A stretch of 64,000 bases of DNA, taken from assembly GCF_000525875.1 (NCBI RefSeq), contig NZ_AODF01000007.1, forward strand, positions 1 to 64,000, given 5' to 3'. Below the pieces are notes generated by a model. It searched no databases. It had not been told where the DNA came from and saw nothing but the letters and a program-made list of their open reading frames with translations. The stretch comes from Listeria floridensis FSL S10-1187 (GTDB taxonomy: Bacteria; Bacillota; Bacilli; Lactobacillales; Listeriaceae). Shown one piece after another: positions 53,742 to 63,024 of this stretch (positions are counted from its first letter, which is position 1; the number at the start of each line of letters is the position of its first letter). The translations under genes were made by a program, and so were the position numbers.

Positions 53742-55344
53742 ATGTTTTCTGTAAAAGAGGCGGAAGGTCTCAGCCCATTTGAATTAGGCTTATTTTTAGA
53801 GAAAAGTGCGAAACAAGCTGTTAAGAATAGCGTGCCGCTTAATGCGGGAAGAGGGAACCCGAACTGGACGGCAGCCGCGCCGCGCGAGGCGTTTTTTCTG
53901 CTAGGTTTGTTTGCAGTTACTGAGATGGAACGGGTTCGGCAAGGGGAACTATCGGGAATGCCGGCTCGGATGGAGATGCTTTCAAGGTTTGAACTGTTTT
54001 TAAAGGGTCAAACGGAAACTCCGGGGAAAAATTTGCTTGAACGAATTTGGGAAAAAGGGGAGCAATTTCTTGGAGCAGATAAGCATGATTGGTTGTTTGA
54101 ACTTGTAGATGCGATCACGGGTGATAATTATCCAAATCCTGATAGGGTACTAAAATATACAGATCAAGCGGTTAAGGCTTATTTGAGAAAAGAAATTTTT
54201 TCAAGGACTAAAAGAAGAGTTTGAGATTTTCGCTGTCGAAGGGGGGACAGCGGGAATTTGCTACTTATTTGATTCGCTTGTGAGCAATCATCTGCTGCAA
54301 CCAGGCAGCACGATTGCACTGATGATACCGACATTTACACCGTATTTAGAAATTCCGCATTTGTCACGTTATCGTTTTAATGTCGTTCATATTCGTTCGA
54401 CACCAGAACTGATTGATGGGCGGCTGACTTATCAGTTTGCGGAACAAGAAATTGAAAAGCTTAGAAACCCGATGATTGAAGCTGTGTTTATGGTAAATCC
54501 AAGTAATCCCAGCTCATCGGCGCTTAAGGAAGATACAATTCGATTGCTTCAAGATATTGTTGAAACGGATAATCCGGAACTGATGATTTTAACGGATGAT
54601 GTCTATGGCACGTTTGTACCGGAATTTCACTCGGTTTTTAGTGCTTTACCGTTTCACTCGGCTTGTATCTATTCCTTTTCTAAATATTTTGGTGCAACGG
54701 GTTGGCGTCTTGGTACAATTGCACTTGCGGAAGAAAATGTGTTTGATGAAAAGCTTAGAAAGTTGCCCGAAGCATCTAAAGCAGAACTTCATGAACGCTA
54801 TGAGGCCATTACGAAAGAAACGGAGCAGTTTAAATTCATTGATCGGCTCGTCGCCGACAGCAGGGAGGTTGCGCTGAATCATGCGGCAGGATTATCGACT
54901 CCGCAGCAGGTACAGATGGCTTTATTCTCGCTTTTTTCGTTGCTTGATGAAGCAGATTCGTATAAGAAAAAGGCGCAATCGATTTGCAGATACCGTCAAA
55001 AGTTGCTGTATGAAGAGCTTGATCTTGTTATGCCGTTTGATCATTATGATTCGGCGTACTACTGCGAATTCGATTTGCTCGAATGGATTAAACAGCATTT
55101 TGGAGCGAAATTTGGCGAAGCTTTTCAAAAAGAATCCAGTATTACTAAGTTTTTGATGCGGCTCGCGCTGGAACATGGACTGGTGCTGCTTAAAGGGAGC
55201 GGCTTTGGGGGAAGCGAATGGTCTGTTCGGATTTCGCTTGCTAACCTCGAAACGGAGAATTACCAGGAAATTGGACGGCGAATTAAGAAAATGGTGTCGG
55301 ATGAATTTTTAAAATGGCAATTTGAAATGGAAAAAATAAAGTAA
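53742..55344 (+). CDS. aspD: Aspartate aminotransferase / aspartate 4-decarboxylase (frameshifted)
   Basis: About 534 residues, the length of AspD rather than plain AspAT. Landmarks are NAGRGNPNWTAAAPREAFF, NPSNPSSS and the PLP-lysine region YSFSKYFGATGWRLG. An extra T in the run at 54194-54200 splits it; corrected, it reads KEIFQGLKEEFEIFAVEGGT. The enzyme decarboxylates aspartate to alanine and can also transaminate. Usually paired with the aspartate:alanine antiporter AspT, which is not seen here. Confidence 0.9.
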
Positions 55345-55348
55345 GAAA

Positions 55349-55379
55349 AACGGTTTCCGCCAGCGGAAACCGTTTTTTT
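55349..55379 (+). terminator. Terminator after aspD
   Basis: AACGGTTTCCGC/GCGGAAACCGTT, then TTTTT. Confidence 0.95.
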
Positions 55380-55458
55380 GTATGGAAAATTGAGATTTTT
55401 ACAGCTTTTTTTTGAAAGACATGCTAAACTAAAAATAAATCGAATTAAAGGAGATCAA

Positions 55459-55860
55459 ATGAATAGACAGACAGAATTTATACTAGCGATTATTGGGGCT
55501 TCTTTTAACATGATTGTTGCACTTATAGCAGCTTTTTTTACAGGAGTTAATCTTTTGCCTTTAATCTTTAGCATGGGGCTTGGCGATGCATCGGGTGAAA
55601 TTTTAGCGTTTCTGATTCTGGTTTTAATTGGTGCAGTTATTTTTATTTTCTTGGTTGCTTCTTCGATATTCGGGATGATTGCTGCTTTTAAACTTAAAGC
55701 GGGCACATCTCGTTTGAAGACAATTGCGATTATTTTTATAGTAGTAGGAGGCATTCAAATCGCTTCGATTCATGGTATTTTATATCTAATCGTTGGGATT
55801 ATGCTTCTCAGCAAGAAACAACAAAATGTGTTGCCTGAGAGGGAGGAGGAATTAATTTGA
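55459..55860 (+). CDS. DUF4064 membrane protein
   Basis: 133 residues from ATG 55459 (AAAGGAG). Four helices; FILAIIGASFNMIVALIAAF and KTIAIIFIVVGGIQIAS resemble the DUF4064 pattern. The C-terminus is charged. Overlaps the next gene by 4 bp. Function unknown. Confidence 0.75.
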   Translation: MNRQTEFILAIIGASFNMIVALIAAFFTGVNLLPLIFSMGLGDASGEILAFLILVLIGAVIFIFLVASSIFGMIAAFKLKAGTSRLKTIAIIFIVVGGIQIASIHGILYLIVGIMLLSKKQQNVLPEREEELI

Positions 55861-56249
55861 GTATTGTTTTTTTTGTAATGGCATTGCTGTTTGTAGCACT
55901 TCTAGCGATTGCTGCTCGCGCACTGCTTGCTGTGTGGATATATAAAGATGCGGAACGCCGCGGAATGAATCCAATTTTATGTTGTCTCCTCATTATCTTC
56001 ACAAGTTCTATCATTGTGATGATTGTTTACTTGATTGTAAAAAAACCTTCGCTTGAACCGAAAAAAGGAATGGGACTTTTAATTACGGGTTGCATTTTAA
56101 CGGGGTTAAGCTTTATCTTTAGTATTTTTGCAACGATTGGACTAATCACTTCATTTATTTATGAAATCGAAAATAACCCGAATTTCGATGGCGGTTATGA
56201 TTATTATGATGATTTTAACGGTGAACACGATAGCGGATACGATTTTTAA
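55857..56249 (+). CDS. Small membrane protein with acidic Tyr-rich tail
   Basis: 130 residues from TTG 55857 (GAGGGAGGAGG upstream), overlapping the previous stop. Three to four helices, the loop WIYKDAERRGMNPILCCLL, and a tail rich in Asp, Gly and Tyr (DGGYDYYDDFNGEHDSGYDF). No function known; probably acts with the DUF4064 neighbour. Confidence 0.7.
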   Translation: MSIVFFVMALLFVALLAIAARALLAVWIYKDAERRGMNPILCCLLIIFTSSIIVMIVYLIVKKPSLEPKKGMGLLITGCILTGLSFIFSIFATIGLITSFIYEIENNPNFDGGYDYYDDFNGEHDSGYDF

Positions 56250-56263
56250 ACAGAGACTTATGA

Positions 56264-56288
56264 AGCCCCTGCTGAAGTAGGGGTTTTT
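56264..56288 (+). terminator. Terminator
   Basis: CCCCTGC-TGAA-GTAGGGG, then TTTTT. Confidence 0.9.
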
Positions 56289-56350
56289 GCTTTTGGTAAA
56301 AATAGGGTATAAAAGAAACAGGAGAAAATATTGTTGGAGGTGAATGTCTG

Positions 56351-57355
56351 ATGGATACGATTATTTTGATCACAATTTTGATTGTGATTGTCGGCCTTGC
56401 CTTTGATTTCATAAATGGATTTCATGACATCGCCAATGCGGTAGCAACATGTATTTCAACTAGAGCATTAAAGCCGCGCGTCGCTATTTTGATGGCGGCA
56501 GTCATGAATTTTTTAGGAGCTATTTCATTTACAGGGGTTGCCGAGGGACTGACGAAAAACATAGTTGATCCATTTGTCTTACATAATGGTGAATTCGTTG
56601 TTTTATGCGGTTTGATTGCGGCGGTCATTTGGAATCTTTTGACTTGGTTTATCGGAATGCCAAGCAGCTCTTCTCATGCTTTGATTGGTGCTATTGCTGG
56701 TGCTGCTGTTGCATCTGCCGGTTTTTCAGCTTTAAACTATACAGGATTTATTACAATTATTGTAGCACTAATTATTTCACCGCTGATTGGTTTTAGCGTG
56801 GGTTATTTGATTTATTCTGCGTTTAAGTGGATTTTCCGCAACCGAAAACGGGTAAAAACAAACCGCCATTTTCGAATTGCACAAATTTTTACAGCAGCGA
56901 TCCAAGCATATGCACATGGTACCAATGATGCACAAAAAACAATGGGCGTGATTACGCTTGCCCTGATTGCGAGTGGGCTTTTAAAAGAAACAGCTGGCGT
57001 ACCATTTTGGGTGCAGCTTTCTTGTGCTGCTGCAATGGCGATTGGTTCATCAGTCGGCGGTTTTCGAATTATTAAAACGGTTGGCACAAAAATTATGCGG
57101 ATTGAACCAGTTACAGGTGTAGCTGCAGACGTCAGCTCACTTTCTGTAATTATGACAGCAACCTTGACCCATTTGCCAGTCAGCACGACGCAAGTGATTG
57201 ACAGCTCGATCATGGGGGTTGGAACTGCGAATCACAAGAAAGAAGTCAACTGGAGAACAGGGAAAAACATGCTTTTGACATGGATTATCACGCTTCCTAT
57301 TGCTGCAGCCCTAGCCGCACTCGTTTATACAATTGCAGCCCTCATCTTTTTATAA
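56351..57355 (+). CDS. pit: Low-affinity inorganic phosphate transporter (Pit family)
   Basis: 334 residues, about 10 helices. Both PiT signature repeats are present: NGFHDIANAVATCIST near the N-terminus and AYAHGTNDAQKTMGVI in the second half. Phosphate-cation symport across the cytoplasmic membrane. GTTGGAGGTG before ATG. No DUF47 partner gene is adjacent. Confidence 0.93.
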   Translation: MDTIILITILIVIVGLAFDFINGFHDIANAVATCISTRALKPRVAILMAAVMNFLGAISFTGVAEGLTKNIVDPFVLHNGEFVVLCGLIAAVIWNLLTWFIGMPSSSSHALIGAIAGAAVASAGFSALNYTGFITIIVALIISPLIGFSVGYLIYSAFKWIFRNRKRVKTNRHFRIAQIFTAAIQAYAHGTNDAQKTMGVITLALIASGLLKETAGVPFWVQLSCAAAMAIGSSVGGFRIIKTVGTKIMRIEPVTGVAADVSSLSVIMTATLTHLPVSTTQVIDSSIMGVGTANHKKEVNWRTGKNMLLTWIITLPIAAALAALVYTIAALIFL

Positions 57356-57403
57356 AATGGGGGATTCCCTACCAAAATTGATTTTGCTTAAGGAGAGAAA
57401 TTC

Positions 57404-58603
57404 ATGCAGAAGGAAGAAAAAATTTCCGTTGCTCTTGTCGTCGTGCTTGGTTTGCTATCTGCCTTTGGACCTCTTTCGCTTGATATGTATCTGCCCGGAT
57501 TGCCAGAGCTTGCAAAGGACATGTCAGTTGGAACCTCACTTGCTCAGCTTAGCTTGACGGCTTGCATGATCGGTCTCGCGCTCGGTCAGCTTGTTATCGG
57601 CGCGGTGAGCGATGCAGTTGGCAGAAGAAAACCGCTGATCATCGGAGTGACTGCCTACTTTATCGTGTCGCTGATCTGTGTGTTTCAAACGAATATCTAT
57701 GCATTTTTAGTGCTACGTTTTATTCAAGGTTTTGCTGGCGGTGCTGGAAGTGTATTATCACGTGCCGTTGCGCGTGACCATTATGACGGCAAGATGCTAA
57801 CACGTTTCTTTGGCTTTCTGATGCTGATTAACGGCCTCGGTCCTATCCTCGCTCCAATCATTGGCGGCGGCATGCTGCTTTTCACGAATTGGCGAGGAAT
57901 CTTTATTTTGCTCACCATTATCGGTTTTTTGTTGCTTATCTTATCTTTTTTTTATGTGAAAGAATCTCTCCCTCTTTCGGCTAGACAAACAAACGGCTTG
58001 AAAGGGACATTTACCTCGTTTTTTGAGCTTTCAAAAAGTGCAGTTTTCATGCAATATGCGCTACCGCAAGGATTGCTTTCGGGAATGATGTTTGCTTACA
58101 TCGCGGCCTCGCCATTTGTGCTCCAAGAAATTTATCAGCTGAGCCCGCAGCAATTCAGTATTTGTTTTGCAGTAAACGGGATCGGACTTGTGATCGCATC
58201 GCAGTTGGCAGGTTCGCTGAGTATACGGTATAATGAAAGTAGCCTGTATGAAATTGGAATCGGTATCGCATTTTTTGCGAGCCTGATACTCTTGATTGAA
58301 CTTGTGAGTGGTGCTTCCGTTATCTGGATACTTGTTGCTCTATTCGTGGCTATCTCGAGTACCGGTCTTGTCAATACAGTTGGTACTTCGCTTGCAATGC
58401 AGAGTCAGGCCAGTCATGCTGGGAGTGCATCCGCACTAATTGGTCTTTTTTCATTTTTATTTGGCGGCATCGTGTCTCCGCTTGTTGGTCTCGGAAGTGG
58501 AACAACAGGAGCTCCGATGGGCATTGTGATGTTTGCTTGCAGTTTCTTGGCACTGCTTCTTTATATGATTTACCGAAAAGGACGGATGAGACATGAAAAT
58601 TGA
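57404..58603 (+). CDS. MFS drug exporter, Bcr/CflA family
   Basis: 399 residues, 12 helices. Bcr/CflA marks are LSLDMYLPGLPELAKDM in helix 1, LGQLVIGAVSDAVGRRKPLI as motif A, and GSVLSRAVARDHYDG. Proton-driven drug efflux. Overlaps the VOC gene by 11 bp, so the two are coupled. Confidence 0.92.
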   Translation: MQKEEKISVALVVVLGLLSAFGPLSLDMYLPGLPELAKDMSVGTSLAQLSLTACMIGLALGQLVIGAVSDAVGRRKPLIIGVTAYFIVSLICVFQTNIYAFLVLRFIQGFAGGAGSVLSRAVARDHYDGKMLTRFFGFLMLINGLGPILAPIIGGGMLLFTNWRGIFILLTIIGFLLLILSFFYVKESLPLSARQTNGLKGTFTSFFELSKSAVFMQYALPQGLLSGMMFAYIAASPFVLQEIYQLSPQQFSICFAVNGIGLVIASQLAGSLSIRYNESSLYEIGIGIAFFASLILLIELVSGASVIWILVALFVAISSTGLVNTVGTSLAMQSQASHAGSASALIGLFSFLFGGIVSPLVGLGSGTTGAPMGIVMFACSFLALLLYMIYRKGRMRHEN

Positions 58604-58973
58604 ACATATGGCTTTATGGACGAAAGATTTAAACCGCATGAAAGAATTTTATGAACGTTACTTCAATGCTTCCGCTTCTGAGCGTTATGATAACAAGCAA
58701 AAAGGTTTTTCGTCGTATTTCTTAACCTTTGAATCGGGAAGCCGCTTGGAAATCATGACACGGACTGACATCACAACAAGTCCAGCAGGTGAGCATTTTG
58801 GCTACGCTCATCTAGCGTTTTCAGTTGGGAGCAAGGAACAAGTCGATCAGGTGACTGAAACCTTCCGAAAAGACGGTTTTGAGATCGCAGGTGAACCTCG
58901 TACAACAGGGGACGGTTATTATGAAAGTGTTGTTCGCGACAGCGATGGAAATTTAATTGAAATTACGATTTAA
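58593..58973 (+). CDS. VOC-family (glyoxalase-like) protein
   Basis: 126 residues, two beta-alpha-beta-beta-beta modules (KIEHMALWTKDLNRMKEFYE; FGYAHLAFSVGSKEQVDQV; SDGNLIEIT). Candidate metal ligands are His 5, Glu in SRLEIM, His in YAHLAF and Glu in LIEIT. Glyoxalase I, fosfomycin-type or other VOC activity cannot be told apart. Co-transcribed with the Bcr-like exporter. Confidence 0.9.
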   Translation: MKIEHMALWTKDLNRMKEFYERYFNASASERYDNKQKGFSSYFLTFESGSRLEIMTRTDITTSPAGEHFGYAHLAFSVGSKEQVDQVTETFRKDGFEIAGEPRTTGDGYYESVVRDSDGNLIEITI

Positions 58974-58994
58974 AGAAAGCAGAGGGTGAGAAAT

Positions 58995-59378
58995 TTGGAA
59001 TTTAAAGCAAATCCGATTATTGTTGAAAAGTATAATTTTGAGACATTGGTAGAACCAGAAGAAGGCATTGAAAACAACATTATGGTGCAGCTGAATGAAG
59101 TAGAACCGGCTGGGGAAGACAAGTCTGAACTAGAAGCAGGAAAAATTTACAAGGTAGATGTTCCGTTTTCGCTAGTTCTCGAACGCTTTAAAATAGACGG
59201 TCAAATCAGCCGCATTGTGCAGGTGTTAGATTTCTTCGGCGAGACTAACGAAATTGATCAAGCTACTGCGCAGGAAATGTCAAAACCACTCATCGATTAC
59301 ATCAAACGTCTTACTTATGAAGTTACTGAAATCGCTTTTGATCTGCCGGGGTATAAGCTGGATTTTGAAAGCAATTGA
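58995..59378 (+). CDS. DUF1149 protein
   Basis: About 127 residues from TTG 58995 (GAGGGTGAGAA upstream; GTG 58986 is the alternative). EFKANPIIVEKYNFE and the acidic strand-rich body match DUF1149, a family of Listeria, Enterococcus and lactobacilli with a SecB-like fold. Function unproven. Confidence 0.8.
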   Translation: MEFKANPIIVEKYNFETLVEPEEGIENNIMVQLNEVEPAGEDKSELEAGKIYKVDVPFSLVLERFKIDGQISRIVQVLDFFGETNEIDQATAQEMSKPLIDYIKRLTYEVTEIAFDLPGYKLDFESN

Positions 59379-59387
59379 ATGAAACAA

Positions 59388-59420
59388 AAAGCATCTCTAT
59401 TTAGAGGTGCTTTCTTTTTT
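59388..59420 (+). terminator. Terminator after DUF1149 gene
   Basis: AAAGCATCTC/GAGGTGCTTT, then TTTTTT. Confidence 0.88.
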
Positions 59421-59490
59421 AGCAATCAAACCTTGAATCTTTCTGTGAATTTCGCTATGATAAAAGAAAAGCAGGAACGGAGGCTCTCAC

Positions 59491-59731
59491 ATGACTTCAG
59501 GAGAAGAACAAGAACCAAAGTTGTTTGATAAAGAGAAAGTCAAAGAAGTTTCAGAGAAAGTGGAAGAAAAAGCAGGTGAAGCAGCAGGCAAAGCAGGCGA
59601 AGTATTAGGTGATGCTGCAAAATTAGCCTTTTACGGTTCACTTGAAGCTGCTAAAGTAGTCGGAAAAACCGGTGGAGCATTTTTTTAAAGGTTTAAAACG
59701 CGGTTTCCAAAACGATAAAGAAGAAGAGTAA
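59491..59731 (+). CDS. Small Ala/Lys/Glu-rich stress-type protein (frameshifted)
   Basis: About 79 residues. Amphipathic helix repeats (KVEEKAGEAAGKAGEVLGDA) recall LEA/YtxH-type stress proteins. An extra T in the run at 59681-59687 shifts the frame; corrected, the end reads AFFKGLKRGFQNDKEEE. ACGGAGG lies upstream. Function unknown. Confidence 0.65.
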
Positions 59732-59742
59732 AAAGGATTTTT

Positions 59743-59776
59743 GGGTTTGAAACTGTATAGTTTCAAACCCTATTTT
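59743..59776 (+). terminator. Terminator
   Basis: GGGTTTGAAACT/AGTTTCAAACCC, then TATTTT. Confidence 0.88.
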
Positions 59777-59799
59777 AAGTTAGAGAGGTTGTTGTTGGG

Positions 59800-60609
59800 T
59801 TGATAGCGTATTTTTCAAGTTTGAATCCAGTACTGCTTGCACTTTTGGCAGGGCTTTTCACATGGGGATGTACTGCACTTGGGGCAGCATTAGTATTTTT
59901 CTTTAAAGATTTAAATCAAAAAATGACGAATGTAATGCTTGGTTTTGCGGCAGGAGTTATGATTGCAGCAAGTTTCTGGTCACTTCTAAGCCCAGCAATT
60001 GAACGAAGTGAGGGAATGGGGATTTGGTCATTTGTCCCAGCATTGGTCGGTTTCACGCTCGGCGGTGTATTTTTGCGTTTAGTCGATCGTATTATCCCGC
60101 ATCTGCATCTCGGTTTTCCTGAGAAAGAAAAAGAAGGTCCAAAGACAAAGCTTCATAAAAGTATTCTGCTCGTGCTTTCGATCACTATCCATAACATTCC
60201 AGAAGGAGCAGCCGTAGGGGTTGCGTTCGGAGCTGTGCTTGTCGGAGATACAGAAACCTTTGTGACAGCGGCAGTCCTCGCACTCGGTATCGGTATCCAA
60301 AACTTTCCGGAAGGAGCAGCGGTTTCCATTCCGCTGCGCGGCGAAGGTTTAAGTCGTGCCAAAAGTTTCTGGTATGGTCAGCTCTCTGCGATCGTTGAAC
60401 CTATCTTTGCGGTGATCGGTGCTTTATTAGTTGTCTTTGTGACCCCCATTTTACCTTATGCACTTGCTTTTGCGGCAGGAGCAATGATTTTTGTTGTGAT
60501 TGAAGAATTAATTCCTGAATCGCAAGTTGAAGGATCGACTGACCTAGCAACTGCAGCAACAATGGCAGGGTTTGCTGTCATGATGGTGCTTGATGTTGCG
60601 CTTGGATAA
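59800..60609 (+). CDS. zupT: ZIP-family divalent metal transporter
   Basis: 269 residues from TTG 59800. Eight helices with the ZIP metal motifs [16 protein letters not shown] (helix 4) and [15 protein letters not shown] (helix 5). Imports zinc and possibly other divalent ions. No Zur box was found by eye upstream. Confidence 0.9.
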   Translation: MIAYFSSLNPVLLALLAGLFTWGCTALGAALVFFFKDLNQKMTNVMLGFAAGVMIAASFWSLLSPAIERSEGMGIWSFVPALVGFTLGGVFLRLVDRIIPHLHLGFPEKEKEGPKTKLHKSILLVLSITIHNIPEGAAVGVAFGAVLVGDTETFVTAAVLALGIGIQNFPEGAAVSIPLRGEGLSRAKSFWYGQLSAIVEPIFAVIGALLVVFVTPILPYALAFAAGAMIFVVIEELIPESQVEGSTDLATAATMAGFAVMMVLDVALG

Positions 60610-60776
60610 AAATTGTTTAGGAAAAGCAATACTTTTTTAGAGAAATATGCTATACTAGTTTGAAAGTGAAGTAATTCACAATGATAAGGATAGTTAATTT
60701 GGAGACTCCTCTCCGATTGCTATATGAAAACACGAAAAAGCTCCCACTTTTCGTGTTTTTTTAAGGGAGGAAAAAA
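60610..60776 (+). promoter_or_regulatory. Leader with terminator directly before the TtcA-like gene
   Basis: TATGCTATACTAG (about 60646) gives a -10. GGAGACTCCTCTCC lies mid-leader. AACACGAAAA/TTTTCGTGTT with T7 (60729-60762) forms a terminator that ends 7 bp before the ribosome site AGGGAGG. It could end zupT transcription or act as an attenuator. No known riboswitch was recognised. Confidence 0.55.
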
Positions 60777-61520
60777 ATGACATTTAAAAAAACAGATAAT
60801 CGAAAATATTATAACCCGGTCAGAAAAGCCGTTTTGACGCATTCCATGATTGATTCTGGTGAAAAAGTAGCAGTAGGAATGTCTGGTGGCAAGGACTCTA
60901 GTACCCTTTTTTATTTACTGGATATGATCAGCAAACAAGAACGACTTGGATACAGCTTTGAGATTGTACCGATCTTTCTCGATATGGGAATGGACATGGA
61001 TATTGAACCGCTTATTCGTTTTACGAAAGAATTGGGATACGAACTTGAGATCGTACCTACAGACATTGCGACTGTTGTGTTTGATATTCGTCAGGAAAAA
61101 AATCCATGCTCATTATGTGCCAACATGCGGCGCGGTTATCTATACGGACATGCAAAGAAATTGGGATGTGAAAAAGTAGCGCTCGGGCATCATTTGGATG
61201 ATGCTATTGAAACGTATTTGATGAATTTCTTGATTCACGGCCGAATGGAAAGTTTTGAGCCAATTAGTTTTTTGACGAGAACAGAAGTTTCGATCATTCG
61301 TCCGATGCTTTATTTAGAAGAAAAAGACATTATTTCATTTGCAAAACGTGAGAACTTGCCAGTTATACACAATCCTTGTCCAGTGGATAAAAAAACACGG
61401 CGTGAAGAAATGAAGAAATTAGTCACAACACTTGCGACTTCGTACCCAGATATCCGTCAAAAATTTCTTTCAGGAATGGAAACTGGAAAAGCAGCCCAAT
61501 TTTGGACGGAAAATAAGTAA
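60777..61520 (+). CDS. TtcA-like tRNA thiolation PP-loop ATPase
   Basis: 247 residues. PP-loop GMSGGKDSSTLFY (about residues 33-45), CSLC pair in KNPCSLCANMRRGYLYGHAK, GHHLDDAIETYL and HNPCPVDKKTRREEMK. TtcA uses an Fe-S cluster held by cysteines to thiolate tRNA cytidine 32. The exact target in Gram-positive homologues is less certain. Confidence 0.85.
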   Translation: MTFKKTDNRKYYNPVRKAVLTHSMIDSGEKVAVGMSGGKDSSTLFYLLDMISKQERLGYSFEIVPIFLDMGMDMDIEPLIRFTKELGYELEIVPTDIATVVFDIRQEKNPCSLCANMRRGYLYGHAKKLGCEKVALGHHLDDAIETYLMNFLIHGRMESFEPISFLTRTEVSIIRPMLYLEEKDIISFAKRENLPVIHNPCPVDKKTRREEMKKLVTTLATSYPDIRQKFLSGMETGKAAQFWTENK

Positions 61521-61604
61521 TTTATCACTAGAAGTCTCAGCAAAAATCTGTATAATGGTACGAGAGGATAGGGAACTGTAATGATTAAAGAGGTGTTATA
61601 AGTT

Positions 61605-62988
61605 TTGAAGCGAAAAACGATTTTTTTGAGCCTTTCTGTACTTATGATTGTTGCTGTGGCAATTTTAGGTTACCTCACTTATCAACGGCATCAGATTGCG
61701 AAGGCACGAATTAGGGTGGAACAAGATGTGGAGCTCTATATGGATAAAAAAAATTGGGCGAAAACAATTTTCACAAAATCGAACAAGAGAATCGAGATAA
61801 AAAAATTACGGCATTTGTTCCAAAAATGAAAAACAAGTCAGAAAATCAATTAATTAAACAAGAAATGTTGGGTGCAGCCGAAAAGGAACACGATCAAAAA
61901 AAATGATTTAGTGTTCTATACATTCGATAAAGAAAAAGTGACGAATCAGGTATCCAGTTATAGTGTGAACAAAGAGAAATACGGCCTAAAAGGAAGTTCT
62001 TTTGAATTGGCGGATAAAAAGCTAGTAAAAAAAACAACTTGTAGATGAAGAAACCGGAAAAGTGCTTTCATTGCGTGATGTGTTAAATAGACAGCCGGAT
62101 GCGCTACTTGAGTTGAAACGTAAAATGCAAGAAACGCTGATTGCAACTGGTAAAATTCCACTCGAGAAAATTGGAGCTTTGGGGGAAGCTTCATATCCAG
62201 AAAACTTAGATGAAACGGATATTGCGATCACAGACACAGAATTGAGCGTCCCAATTTCTATTCCAGGATTTGCTAAGATCAAACAAGTTGCCATTCCGCT
62301 TAGCTCATTTGCGGCTTATGTTGATCCGCATCATTTACCTGCTGGTATTGAACCGCCGGCACCGCACCAAATGGTTTCTGGTAAGAAGATCGCTTTGACG
62401 TTTGATGACGGCCCAAGTGCGAAAGTCACGCCACGTATTTTAGCAACTTTAAAAAAATACCAAGCAAAAGCTACATTTTTTGTTCTTGGTTCAGAGGTAG
62501 CTGAACATCCAGGACTTGTGAAAGCAGAACTTGATGCAGGGCATCAAGTGGCAAACCATTCATGGAGCCATCCACAGCTTACGAAATTGTCTGATCGCGA
62601 TGTGGCAGAACAAATTTTGAAAACACAGATGGTTGTTTATCAGCAGACTGGTTACTTTCCTGAGCTCGTTCGCCCACCTTATGGAGCTGTTCACAAAAAT
62701 ACGGCACTTGCAATTGGCCTTCCGATTGCGCAGTGGAGTGAAGATACGGAAGACTGGAAGTACAAAAGCGGTCGCCATGTAACAAACAAAATAGTCAGTT
62801 CGGCGTATGATGGAGGAATGATTTTAATGCATGATATTCATCCGACGACAGCGGATGGACTTGATGCAGCACTTAAAAAGCTGAAAGAATTAGGCTATCA
62901 GTTTGTGACCGTCGATGAACTCTTGCAAGAAAAGCCAGAAATAGGACATCAATATTTTGATGCGACTGATGAAAGAGCTGTGAAATAG
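61605..62988 (+). CDS. pgdA: Peptidoglycan N-acetylglucosamine deacetylase, PgdA-like (three frameshifts)
   Basis: About 460 residues, close to Listeria PgdA. TTG start; signal anchor (FLSLSVLMIVAVAILGYLTY). The C-terminal NodB domain has Asp-Asp in TFDDGPSAK, HxxxH in NHSWSHPQL, RPPYGAV and MHDIHP. It deacetylates GlcNAc in peptidoglycan and so confers lysozyme resistance. Extra bases lie in A runs near 61746, 61898-61905 and 62027-62034; after correction the three parts form one continuous protein. Confidence 0.88.
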
Positions 62989-62992
62989 AAAA

Positions 62993-63024
62993 AAAAGCGG
63001 AAACCGTGAAGGTTTCCGCTTTTT
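62993..63024. terminator. Bidirectional terminator
   Basis: AAAAAGCGGAAACC/GGTTTCCGCTTTTT between converging genes. Confidence 0.93.
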
